DNA of 64,000 bases, from NCBI GenBank assembly GCA_048263775.1, contig JBLXDU010000007.1, positions 186,001-250,000 on the forward strand, in the 5' to 3' direction. The notes beneath the pieces are model-generated. The model had not been told where the DNA came from. It did no database searches and worked only from the letters and a program-made list of their open reading frames with translations. Source of the stretch: UBA1479 sp048263775. GTDB lineage: Bacteria > Pseudomonadota > Alphaproteobacteria > Rhodospirillales > Casp-alpha2. Below are positions 9,278 through 16,245 of the stretch, piece by piece; the stretch's first letter is position 1, and every line of letters begins with the position of its first letter. Made by a program: the position numbers and the translations under genes.

Positions 9278-10255
9278 TCAGGCGACCCGGTCGCCGGGGG
9301 TGCGACCGGCGAAATAGGCGTCGAGATTATCGAGCGCGCGGAATCCCATGGCGTCGCGGGTTTCCCGATTGGCGCTGCCGATGTGCGGCAGCAGAAACGT
9401 GTTGTCGAGCGCGATCAACCGCTTATCGACGTTCGGTTCGTTGTTGTAAGCATCAATCCCGGCCGCGAACAGTTTGCCCGATTTCAAGGCGTCGACCAGC
9501 GCGTCGTCGTCGATCACCGCCCCCCGGGCGGCGTTGGCCAGGACGGCCCCATCCGGCAGCAGGGCGAAGCGGGTGGTATTCATGATGCCACGGGTTTCCG
9601 CCGTCACGTTGCAGTGAAGCGAGAGGAAATCGCAATGCGGCAGCATGTCGTCCAGGGTGTCGTGCCAGACGGCCCCTTTCTCCTTGTCCGGGCTGAGACG
9701 GGAGCGGTTGTGGTAATGGATTTCCATGCGGAAGGCGCGTGCCAGATCGGCGACCGTCTGGCCGACCCGGCCCATACCGAGAATGCCCAGCCGTTTGCCG
9801 GTGACGCCCAGGCCGACCATGAAGGCCGGTGACCAGTCCTTCCAACCGCCGGAACGCACCAGCCGTTCGCCCTCGCTGGCGCGTCGTGCCGCGCCGAGCA
9901 TGAGCAGGATGGTCGTCTCTGCCGTGGCGTCAGACAGAACTTCGGGTGTGTTGGTGACGATGACGCCGTGTTTCTTCGCTGCCTCGACGTCGACATGGTC
10001 ATAGCCGACGGAGAAATTGGCGATGATCTTCACGCGTTCGGGCAGCTTGGCGAAGACCTCTTCCGTGAAGTGTTCGGTATGGCAAGGCATGATGGCGTCC
10101 ACGTCCTGGGCTGCTTCGATCAGCGCGTCTTTTGTATAGAGTTTGTCCGTCGGGTTCAGGCGCGCGTCGTAATCGCGGGACAGCCGCGCGTGCACGGCGT
10201 CCGGCAGTTTGCGGGTGACGAGTACGGTCGGTCGCTTGGATGCGGTGTCAGCCAT
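9278..10255 (-). CDS. D-2-hydroxyacid dehydrogenase (glyoxylate/hydroxypyruvate reductase type)
   Basis: A 325-residue NAD(P)-dependent oxidoreductase. The nucleotide-binding loop is LGILGMGRVGQTVAD. The catalytic Arg is in ANAARGAVID, Glu in NNEPNVDKR and His in LLPHIGSANRET. Closest remembered relatives are D-glycerate dehydrogenases/glyoxylate reductases (GyaR, GhrB type), which interconvert glyoxylate with glycolate or hydroxypyruvate with D-glycerate. I use the ATG at 10255 with GAGGA upstream; the open frame to 10483 is upstream noise. It is divergent from malyl-CoA lyase, which makes glyoxylate, so a role in glyoxylate disposal is plausible. Confidence 0.88.
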   Translation of the reverse strand: MADTASKRPTVLVTRKLPDAVHARLSRDYDARLNPTDKLYTKDALIEAAQDVDAIMPCHTEHFTEEVFAKLPERVKIIANFSVGYDHVDVEAAKKHGVIVTNTPEVLSDATAETTILLMLGAARRASEGERLVRSGGWKDWSPAFMVGLGVTGKRLGILGMGRVGQTVADLARAFRMEIHYHNRSRLSPDKEKGAVWHDTLDDMLPHCDFLSLHCNVTAETRGIMNTTRFALLPDGAVLANAARGAVIDDDALVDALKSGKLFAAGIDAYNNEPNVDKRLIALDNTFLLPHIGSANRETRDAMGFRALDNLDAYFAGRTPGDRVA

Positions 10256-10616
10256 CGTTTCTTCCTCTAATTTCATTTCACCGTGAGGTACACCATGGGA
10301 TCGTGAGGTGTCGAGTGCCGACACTGCGTTTTCCACGCGCTGCCGTCCGCGACGAATAGCCGCTATCAAAGTGCAGGGCGTGGCGCGTCGCCTGTCGTAG
10401 AGGTTTTGATGTCCATCGGTCCGGCGAACAGGCCTTCCATACCGGCAAGGGGGTATTATTCCGCATTGCGGTAAGCCTTCCATTCGTGGCTGATTTGCCC
10501 TTGCGGGCGATTGGGGGGCTGGTTATGTTGCGCCCGCGAAATAACAATTCATAAGCGGTGGCGCCATCGGCTTCGAAACCCGAGAACGCCGCCTCATTCG
10601 GACGCAGGAGATTCAG
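10256..10616. promoter_or_regulatory. Divergent promoter region, hydroxyacid dehydrogenase / malyl-CoA lyase
   Basis: A 361-base intergenic region between divergent genes, with no credible gene. It contains the dyad CCGCA-T-TGCGG at 10461-10471 and a looser dyad GTTAT-N14-ATAAC at 10522-10545. A possible plus-strand promoter is TTGCGG (10501-10506), 17 bases, TATGTT (10524-10529), so the second dyad would overlap the -10. The lyase ribosome site AGGAG is 6 bases before its ATG. These sites are weak individually. Confidence 0.35.
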
Positions 10617-11594
10617 ATGAGCTTTCATATCGTCGAACAGGCGCCGGCGCGCTTGAACCGCAGCGAGCTGGCCGTTCCCGGCTCCAACCCCACGTTCATG
10701 GAAAAGGCTGCCAAAAGTAACGCCGACGTGGTGTTCCTGGACCTGGAAGACGCCGTCGCCCCGGATGACAAGGCGCCTGCGCGCAAGAACATCATCGCCG
10801 CCCTGAACGATCTGGACTGGTCGGGCAAGACCGTGTCCATTCGCATCAACGGCCTGGACACCCATTACATGTACCGCGATCTCGTCGAGATCCTGGAAGG
10901 GGCGCCGGGCAAGCTTGACCTGATCATGATCCCCAAGGTCGGCACCGCGTCGGACGTCTATGCCATCGACATGATGGTGACCCAGATCGAAGACGCGACC
11001 AAGGTGTCCAAGCGCATCGGCTTTGAGCTGATCATTGAAACGGCCCTGGGCATGCAGAATCTGGCGGAAATCGCCCAGGCGTCCAAGCGGAATGAATCCC
11101 TGCACTTCGGCGTCGCCGACTACGCGGCGTCGACCAAGGCGCGGACCACCGTCATCGGCGGCCCGAACCGGGACTATGCCGTGCTGACCGATCCCGACGA
11201 CGCCGGCAACCGCGACGTTCACTGGGGTGATATGTGGCATTACCCGATCGCCAAGATGGTCGTCGTCGCGCGCGCCAACGGCCTGCGTCCGATCGACGGC
11301 CCGTTCGGCGATTTCTCTGACCCGGATGGCTACAAGGCCCAGGCCATGCGCGCCTCGACCCTTGGCTGTGAAGGTAAATGGGCGATTCACCCGTCGCAGA
11401 TCGACCTTGCCAACGAGCTGTTCAGCCCGTCGGAGAAGGAAGTGACCCAGGCTCAGCGTATCATCGACGCCATGGAACAAGCGCAGAAGGAAGGCAAGGG
11501 GGCCGTCTCGCTCGACGGTCGCCTGATCGACATCGCCTCCATCCGCCAGGCCAAGGTGCTGGTGGAAAAAGCGGCGCAGATCAAAAGCAACTGA
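10617..11594 (+). CDS. mcl1: L-malyl-CoA/beta-methylmalyl-CoA lyase (HpcH/HpaI family)
   Basis: A 325-residue CitE-like lyase cleaving (S)-malyl-CoA to acetyl-CoA and glyoxylate, and beta-methylmalyl-CoA to propionyl-CoA and glyoxylate, in the ethylmalonyl-CoA pathway or serine cycle. It aligns end to end with my recollection of Rhodobacter Mcl1: LAVPGSNPTFMEKAAKS, DVVFLDLEDAVAPDDKA, RINGLDTHYMYRDLVEI, GPFGDFSDPDGYKAQA, GKWAIHPSQIDLANELFSPS and the C-terminal GRLIDIASIRQAKV. The metal-binding acidic residues of LDLEDAV and FGDFSD are present. The start is supported by AGGAG. The divergent neighbour is a glyoxylate/hydroxypyruvate-reductase-type enzyme, and a clear terminator follows. Confidence 0.93.
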   Translation: MSFHIVEQAPARLNRSELAVPGSNPTFMEKAAKSNADVVFLDLEDAVAPDDKAPARKNIIAALNDLDWSGKTVSIRINGLDTHYMYRDLVEILEGAPGKLDLIMIPKVGTASDVYAIDMMVTQIEDATKVSKRIGFELIIETALGMQNLAEIAQASKRNESLHFGVADYAASTKARTTVIGGPNRDYAVLTDPDDAGNRDVHWGDMWHYPIAKMVVVARANGLRPIDGPFGDFSDPDGYKAQAMRASTLGCEGKWAIHPSQIDLANELFSPSEKEVTQAQRIIDAMEQAQKEGKGAVSLDGRLIDIASIRQAKVLVEKAAQIKSN

Positions 11595-11622
11595 TCTGCC
11601 TTTTCGGCATTTTTGAACAACG

Positions 11623-11662
11623 AACGGCGGGTTTCCTGATTATGGGACCCGCCGTTTTCGTT
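11623..11662 (+). terminator. Rho-independent terminator after malyl-CoA lyase
   Basis: A perfect 10-base stem, AACGGCGGGT (11623-11632) with ACCCGCCGTT (11647-11656), and a 14-base loop, followed by TTCGTTTC. It lies 29 bases after the lyase stop, closing a monocistronic unit. Confidence 0.8.
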
Positions 11663-11762
11663 TCTGTCCCCCGGTTTGTCGACCCTATCCCTAAAGTAGG
11701 GATGTTCATCACCCGTCGAAGGTTCCTATAATGCCCGCAAAACACAAAGGGCAGGGACGGAT

Positions 11763-13517
11763 ATGGCGGAAACTTCCGCACCAGAGGGCAATGGCGCACG
11801 CCGGGTTTCGGACCGGGAGCGGTTCATTGCATTCTCCTTCTGCTGGGCCGAAGCCATCATCGAACTCGACAGCGAGCGCACCATCACCTTTGCTGGCGGT
11901 ATTCTGCCGCTGTTGACGGGTAAGGATCCGCGCACCCTGAAGGGCATGACGATCCTCGACATCATCGCCGACGAAGACCGCCCGTTGGCCGAACAGATGC
12001 TTGACGCCATCGCCGGCACCGGCCGGTTCGACAACATCCACCTGCGCTTCAAGGGAGCCAACGGCAATTCCCAGCCCCTGGTGACCTGCGGCTACCGCAA
12101 CCCGGAATTGGAAAACCGCTATTTCCTGGCGTTCCATATCATGGGTGGTCTGACCACGGACAAGTCCCTGAAGAAGTCCGGCAAGGAAGGGCTCTACGAC
12201 GCCGACAGCTTCGGCAAGATGGCGTCCAAGATGCTCGCCGACGGGGTTGACGGTGCCGGCAAGATGACCCTGGTTGAGGTCGATGGCCTGGCCGAAGCCC
12301 AGGAGGAAATGGACGAGGCCCAGCGCGAGAACCTGATGGGCGCTGTGGGGTCGGTCCTCAAGATGTCGTCGGTCAACGGCGACGCGGCGGCCAAGCTGGG
12401 TGACGGCAAGTATGGTGTGGTCCATGGCGATGGTCTGGACGTGGACGCCATGAAGGCGCGGATCTCGTCCCTGATCCAGAACATCGCGCCCGAAGCCGAA
12501 GGCATTTCCGTCGGCGCGGCGACCATCGACGCCGGCGACGGCCTGACCGAGGAAAACCTGACCAAGGGCGTGATCCACGCGCTCAACGAATTCTCCAAGT
12601 CCAAGGGCGGGGCGATGTCGCTCGAAGCCCTGTCGGGCAGCATGGACGACCTGGTGAAGGACGCCATGGAAACGGCGGAAACCTTCAACCGGGTGGTCAA
12701 GAAATCCGACTTCCGCATGGCCATGCATCCGATCATCGGGATCAAGGATGGGGTCATTCACCATTATGAAGCGCTGGCCCGCTTCCAGGGTAAGCATGGC
12801 GAAAGTCCCTACAAGTACATCACCTTCGCCGAGGAAACGGGCCTGATCGGGGCCTTCGACCTGTCCGTCATCGACAAGGTCATGGTCTGGATCGACGAGA
12901 ACAAGGATTCCCCCATGTTCGCTTCGGTGGCGGTGAACATCTCGGGCAATTCGATCATCGACAAACGCTACATTGACGGCCTGCAGGACCGCCTGAAGGC
13001 CAACCCCTGGACCCAGGGCAAGCTGATCTTCGAATTGACGGAATCATCGCGGGTCGAGGATCTGGAAACCGCCAACGAATTCATCCAGAACCTGCGCGGC
13101 ATGGGCTATCCCGTGTGTCTTGACGATTTCGGCGCCGGGGCGGCCAGCTTCCAATACCTGTCCGCCATCGACGTCGACGTGGTTAAGATCGACGGCCCGG
13201 TGGTCAAGAACGCGGAAGCCATCGAGCGCGGCCGGGCGTTCCTCACGGCGCTGGCGTCGTTCTGCCGGGAACTGAAGGTCGAAACCATCGCCGAAATGGT
13301 CGATACACCGGAAACGGTATCGTTCTGCCACGCCTGCGGCATCGACTTCGTGCAGGGCTTCTTGTTTGGCCCGCCCAAGTTCGATCTGACCGAATACAGC
13401 GATTTCCGCGACAAACTGGCGGCCTCCACCGCGCCGGGCGCCAAGGCCACGGGGCCGCTGACCTCAAGCCACGCGACGTCGTCCGCATCGGCCTCGCCGG
13501 AACCGGCAGCGTCCTGA
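11763..13517 (+). CDS. PAS / degenerate GGDEF / EAL domain protein
   Basis: A 584-residue cytosolic signalling protein. Residues about 20-130 resemble a PAS sensor (AIIELDSERTITFAGGILP). Residues about 160-300 look like a GGDEF fold in which the signature is replaced by LGDGKYGVV, so it is not a cyclase. Residues about 315-560 form an EAL c-di-GMP phosphodiesterase domain: YEALARFQ, VAVNISGNS, FELTESSRVED, LDDFGAGAASFQYL, VKIDGPVV, VETIAEMVD and VQGFLFGPP. Most metal and catalytic residues are kept. The usual AEGVE loop reads AEMVD, with a conservative Glu to Asp change, so activity is likely but not certain. A disordered Ala/Ser/Thr tail ends the protein. It is followed 14 bases later by a small gene. 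Confidence 0.9.
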   Translation: MAETSAPEGNGARRVSDRERFIAFSFCWAEAIIELDSERTITFAGGILPLLTGKDPRTLKGMTILDIIADEDRPLAEQMLDAIAGTGRFDNIHLRFKGANGNSQPLVTCGYRNPELENRYFLAFHIMGGLTTDKSLKKSGKEGLYDADSFGKMASKMLADGVDGAGKMTLVEVDGLAEAQEEMDEAQRENLMGAVGSVLKMSSVNGDAAAKLGDGKYGVVHGDGLDVDAMKARISSLIQNIAPEAEGISVGAATIDAGDGLTEENLTKGVIHALNEFSKSKGGAMSLEALSGSMDDLVKDAMETAETFNRVVKKSDFRMAMHPIIGIKDGVIHHYEALARFQGKHGESPYKYITFAEETGLIGAFDLSVIDKVMVWIDENKDSPMFASVAVNISGNSIIDKRYIDGLQDRLKANPWTQGKLIFELTESSRVEDLETANEFIQNLRGMGYPVCLDDFGAGAASFQYLSAIDVDVVKIDGPVVKNAEAIERGRAFLTALASFCRELKVETIAEMVDTPETVSFCHACGIDFVQGFLFGPPKFDLTEYSDFRDKLAASTAPGAKATGPLTSSHATSSASASPEPAAS

Positions 13518-13531
13518 CAAGGCCACGGTCG

Positions 13532-13882
13532 ATGGACATCTATCACATCTGGTGCACCCTGAAGGACGGCGTCGGCGACATGGCTTTCGCCGGTCATGTG
13601 GGTAAATATCTGGACCATCTGAAGGATCAGGGGCACATCGCGGGCTGGCGGCTGACTCGGCGCAAGCTGGGCCTGGGCCCGGAAGACCTGCCCGAATTCC
13701 ACATCATGGTCGAGGTCATGGGGCTGGCCCAATTGGATGAGGCTTTTGGCCATGTCGCCACGCGGGCGGAACCCGTGGAAGGCCTTCACCATTGCGTCAA
13801 CAGCTTGGTTTCAAAGGTAAAATTCGCGCTCTACCGGGATTTTCCCGACCTTGTCCGAAAAACGGGTGAAGAACGGTTCTAG
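13532..13882 (+). CDS. Conserved small protein, possibly DUF6614-like
   Basis: A 116-residue soluble protein, 14 bases after the EAL gene and probably cotranscribed. The sequence (MDIYHIWCTLKDGVGD at the start, then LPEFHIMVEVMGLAQLDEAF) suggests a compact alpha/beta dimeric barrel-like domain. I believe it matches an uncharacterised alphaproteobacterial family, but no catalytic motif is visible and I assign no function. The EAL neighbour could mean a link to c-di-GMP signalling, which is only contextual. Confidence 0.7.
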   Translation: MDIYHIWCTLKDGVGDMAFAGHVGKYLDHLKDQGHIAGWRLTRRKLGLGPEDLPEFHIMVEVMGLAQLDEAFGHVATRAEPVEGLHHCVNSLVSKVKFALYRDFPDLVRKTGEERF

Positions 13883-13942
13883 CGGCGATTTCGGCGATTT
13901 TCGACGTCGCCAAGGCGCGCGGGCCTGTGCTAGAAAACGCAG

Positions 13943-14899
13943 ATGCACAATTACCTGGATTTCGAAAAGCCCATTGCCGAGCTTGAGGGCAAGATCGAGG
14001 AGCTTCGGCACCTCTCGTCCGACGGCCAGATGAACATCGCCGACGAGGTCGGTAAGATGCAGGCCAAGGTCGACAAGCTTCTGGTCACGACCTATCAGAA
14101 GCTCACGCCCTGGCAGAAGACGCAGGTGGCGCGCCATCACGACCGCCCCCATGCCATGGACTACATCAATTCCCTGATCGACGATTTCACGCCCCTGGCC
14201 GGCGATCGCCAGTTCGCCGAAGACCCGGCCGTGGTCGGCGGCATGGGCCGTTTCCGCGGCCAGTCGGTGGTCGTCATCGGCAACGAAAAGGGATCCGACA
14301 CGGTCGCCCGCGTGCGCCATAATTTCGGCATGGCCAAGCCCGAGGGCTATCGCAAGGCCCAGCGCCTGATGAAGCTGGCCGACCGCTTCAACCTGCCGGT
14401 CATCACCCTGGTTGATACGCCCGGCGCCTATCCGGGGGTCGAGGCCGAGGCCCGCGGCCAGGCGGAAGCCATCGCGCGGTCGATCGAAGTCTGCTTCGGC
14501 ATCAAGGTTCCCTTTGTCTCCGTCGTTATCGGCGAAGGCGGGTCAGGTGGCGCCATCGCGCTTGCCGCCGCCAACGTAGTGGTGATGATGGAACATGCGG
14601 TCTATTCGGTGATTTCGCCGGAAGGCTGCGCCTCGATCCTGTGGCGCGATGGCGACATGGCCGAAACGGCGGCGGGGGCGCTGAAACTGACAGCGCAGGA
14701 TCTGGCCAACCTCGGCGTCATCGACGCCATCGTTGCGGAACCGCTGGGCGGTGCGCACCGCGAACGGGATCAGGCGATCCAGTCGGTCGGCAAGGAAATC
14801 GACAAGCAACTCGCCGAACTGGCTGCCCTGCCCGGTGACGCCCTGCGCAGTGCCCGGCGCGAGAAGTTCCTGAAGATGGGCACGAACGGACTGGCCTAA
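13943..14899 (+). CDS. accA: Acetyl-CoA carboxylase carboxyltransferase subunit alpha
   Basis: A 318-residue protein of the usual AccA length, which with AccD transfers carboxyl from biotin to acetyl-CoA, the first step of fatty acid synthesis. It opens with the family-typical YLDFEKPIAELEGKIEEL. The crotonase-fold core shows DTPGAYPGVEAEARGQAEAI and VIGEGGSGGAIALAAANVV, which bind the acyl-CoA and biotin. No strong ribosome site is visible before the ATG, but the start matches the family start precisely. Confidence 0.97.
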   Translation: MHNYLDFEKPIAELEGKIEELRHLSSDGQMNIADEVGKMQAKVDKLLVTTYQKLTPWQKTQVARHHDRPHAMDYINSLIDDFTPLAGDRQFAEDPAVVGGMGRFRGQSVVVIGNEKGSDTVARVRHNFGMAKPEGYRKAQRLMKLADRFNLPVITLVDTPGAYPGVEAEARGQAEAIARSIEVCFGIKVPFVSVVIGEGGSGGAIALAAANVVVMMEHAVYSVISPEGCASILWRDGDMAETAAGALKLTAQDLANLGVIDAIVAEPLGGAHRERDQAIQSVGKEIDKQLAELAALPGDALRSARREKFLKMGTNGLA

Positions 14900-14977
14900 C
14901 TACAGCGGGCAAGGGATGACATGGTTGGCTTGAGCACGTTTGCGCTGAATGGTCTGATTTTTCCTTAGGAGAGAAAG

Positions 14978-15700
14978 TTGGTCCAGACAGTTCCGCCTCC
15001 TGGATGGAGCGGTGACACGCTAACGGAATACCTTGAATTTGCTCATAAAAATCGTTGGGCGACATTCGCGAATAAAGGGCACCAAGTTCGTCGTCTGATT
15101 GATATTGACGGTAATTTCATAAAGATCGAAAAGGATTGGACCAACCCTTCCAATTTGTTGGTCCCTCAATTTTTTTTTCGAGCTCACTCGGCTTTTCGGG
15201 CATCTTGTGAACACGCATTGGCTGGACAAGTGTCCGACGCCTATCCCGTTCTCCGCTCTTCTCTTGAATTTGCAGCATATGGATTGTTCATCGACGGCAA
15301 TGAACAACGAGGAGAAATTTGGCTAAGAAGACACGATGATGAAGCAGCTCTTAAAAGAGTGAAAAGTGAATTTACTGTCCGAAATTTGAAGCAGAATATT
15401 GCCGCTAAAGACGGTAAGTTGGCAGAAGCTTTCGATGAGCTTTACCAGCGATGTATTGATTTCGGGGCTCATCCAAATGAAAGGTCGATTTCAGCTAGTG
15501 GTGCGATCGAAGAAAGGGACGGAAACGTAATTTATAGCCAGTTGCTCTTGCATGGTGATGGTCCTGCTTTTGACTTTGTCTTGAGGAGTACGGCTCAGGT
15601 GGGAATTTGTGTCTTGCAGATTTTTCAATTTGCCTTAGCCGCGAGATTTGAATTGCTCGGGGTGAAGCATGAGTTGCCTCGATTGAGAGTAGGGCTTTAA
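14978..15700 (+). CDS. Orphan gene of unlike base composition, unknown function
   Basis: A 240-residue soluble, mostly helical protein starting at TTG with AGGAGA 7 bases upstream. Its codons are clearly AT-richer than those of accA or the MAPEG gene on either side, which suggests recent acquisition. Features include RLIDIDGNFIKIEKDW near residue 40, the helical segment SAFRASCEHALAGQV, and DFGAHPNERSI near residue 165. The last resembles the conserved HPN pattern of small AbiV- or DUF5677-like helical proteins, but I cannot confirm a family. It interrupts what are otherwise housekeeping genes. Confidence 0.75.
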   Translation: MVQTVPPPGWSGDTLTEYLEFAHKNRWATFANKGHQVRRLIDIDGNFIKIEKDWTNPSNLLVPQFFFRAHSAFRASCEHALAGQVSDAYPVLRSSLEFAAYGLFIDGNEQRGEIWLRRHDDEAALKRVKSEFTVRNLKQNIAAKDGKLAEAFDELYQRCIDFGAHPNERSISASGAIEERDGNVIYSQLLLHGDGPAFDFVLRSTAQVGICVLQIFQFALAARFELLGVKHELPRLRVGL

Positions 15701-15713
15701 AGAAATTTCTAAT

Positions 15714-16229
15714 GTGACTTCAGATCAAAAACGCACGATCGTCCTCAGCACTATTGGCGGCGCCGGTCTGGCGCTCGTGCTCTGGGGCCTGCTGGCTTGG
15801 CTCGACGGTTGGCCGGGGCCGATCCCGGACGCGGGGGAGCGCATCGGCCTTGCCCTGAAGCTCGCGGTCCTGCCGGCCGGGTTTTTGCTGGTCGTGGTGC
15901 AGGTGGTGGCGCTGACGCGGCTGATCACCGGGGCAATCGACCCCCTGACCGATGCACCTACAGCCTGGCGCCGCATCGACATGCGCGTGCTCGCCAATAC
16001 GGTCGAGCAGACGCTGATCTTCCTGCCGCTCTATTTGGCGGTGGTGATGGTGATCAAGGCCGATGAAAGCCCCTGGCTGACGGCGTTGCCCGTGGTCTTC
16101 GTGCTGGCCCGTATCGCGTTCTGGGTCGGCTATCGCATCAGCCCAATGGGCCGCGCCCCCGGGATGGCGGCCGGGTTCTTCATCAACCTGGGGATGTTGG
16201 GCTTCGTGATCGCGCGGTTTCTCGGCTGA
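15714..16229 (+). CDS. MAPEG family membrane protein
   Basis: A 171-residue protein with four hydrophobic spans, starting at GTG. It carries the MAPEG pattern RVLANTVEQTLIFLPLYLAV, in which the Asn and Glu correspond to the conserved N-x2-E of membrane-associated eicosanoid/glutathione metabolism proteins. Bacterial members are of unknown or glutathione-dependent function. It starts 13 bases after the low-GC orphan gene but has the composition of the host genome. It converges with secA. Confidence 0.85.
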   Translation: MTSDQKRTIVLSTIGGAGLALVLWGLLAWLDGWPGPIPDAGERIGLALKLAVLPAGFLLVVVQVVALTRLITGAIDPLTDAPTAWRRIDMRVLANTVEQTLIFLPLYLAVVMVIKADESPWLTALPVVFVLARIAFWVGYRISPMGRAPGMAAGFFINLGMLGFVIARFLG

Positions 16230-16245
16230 CCCTCGGGGTTTGTGA

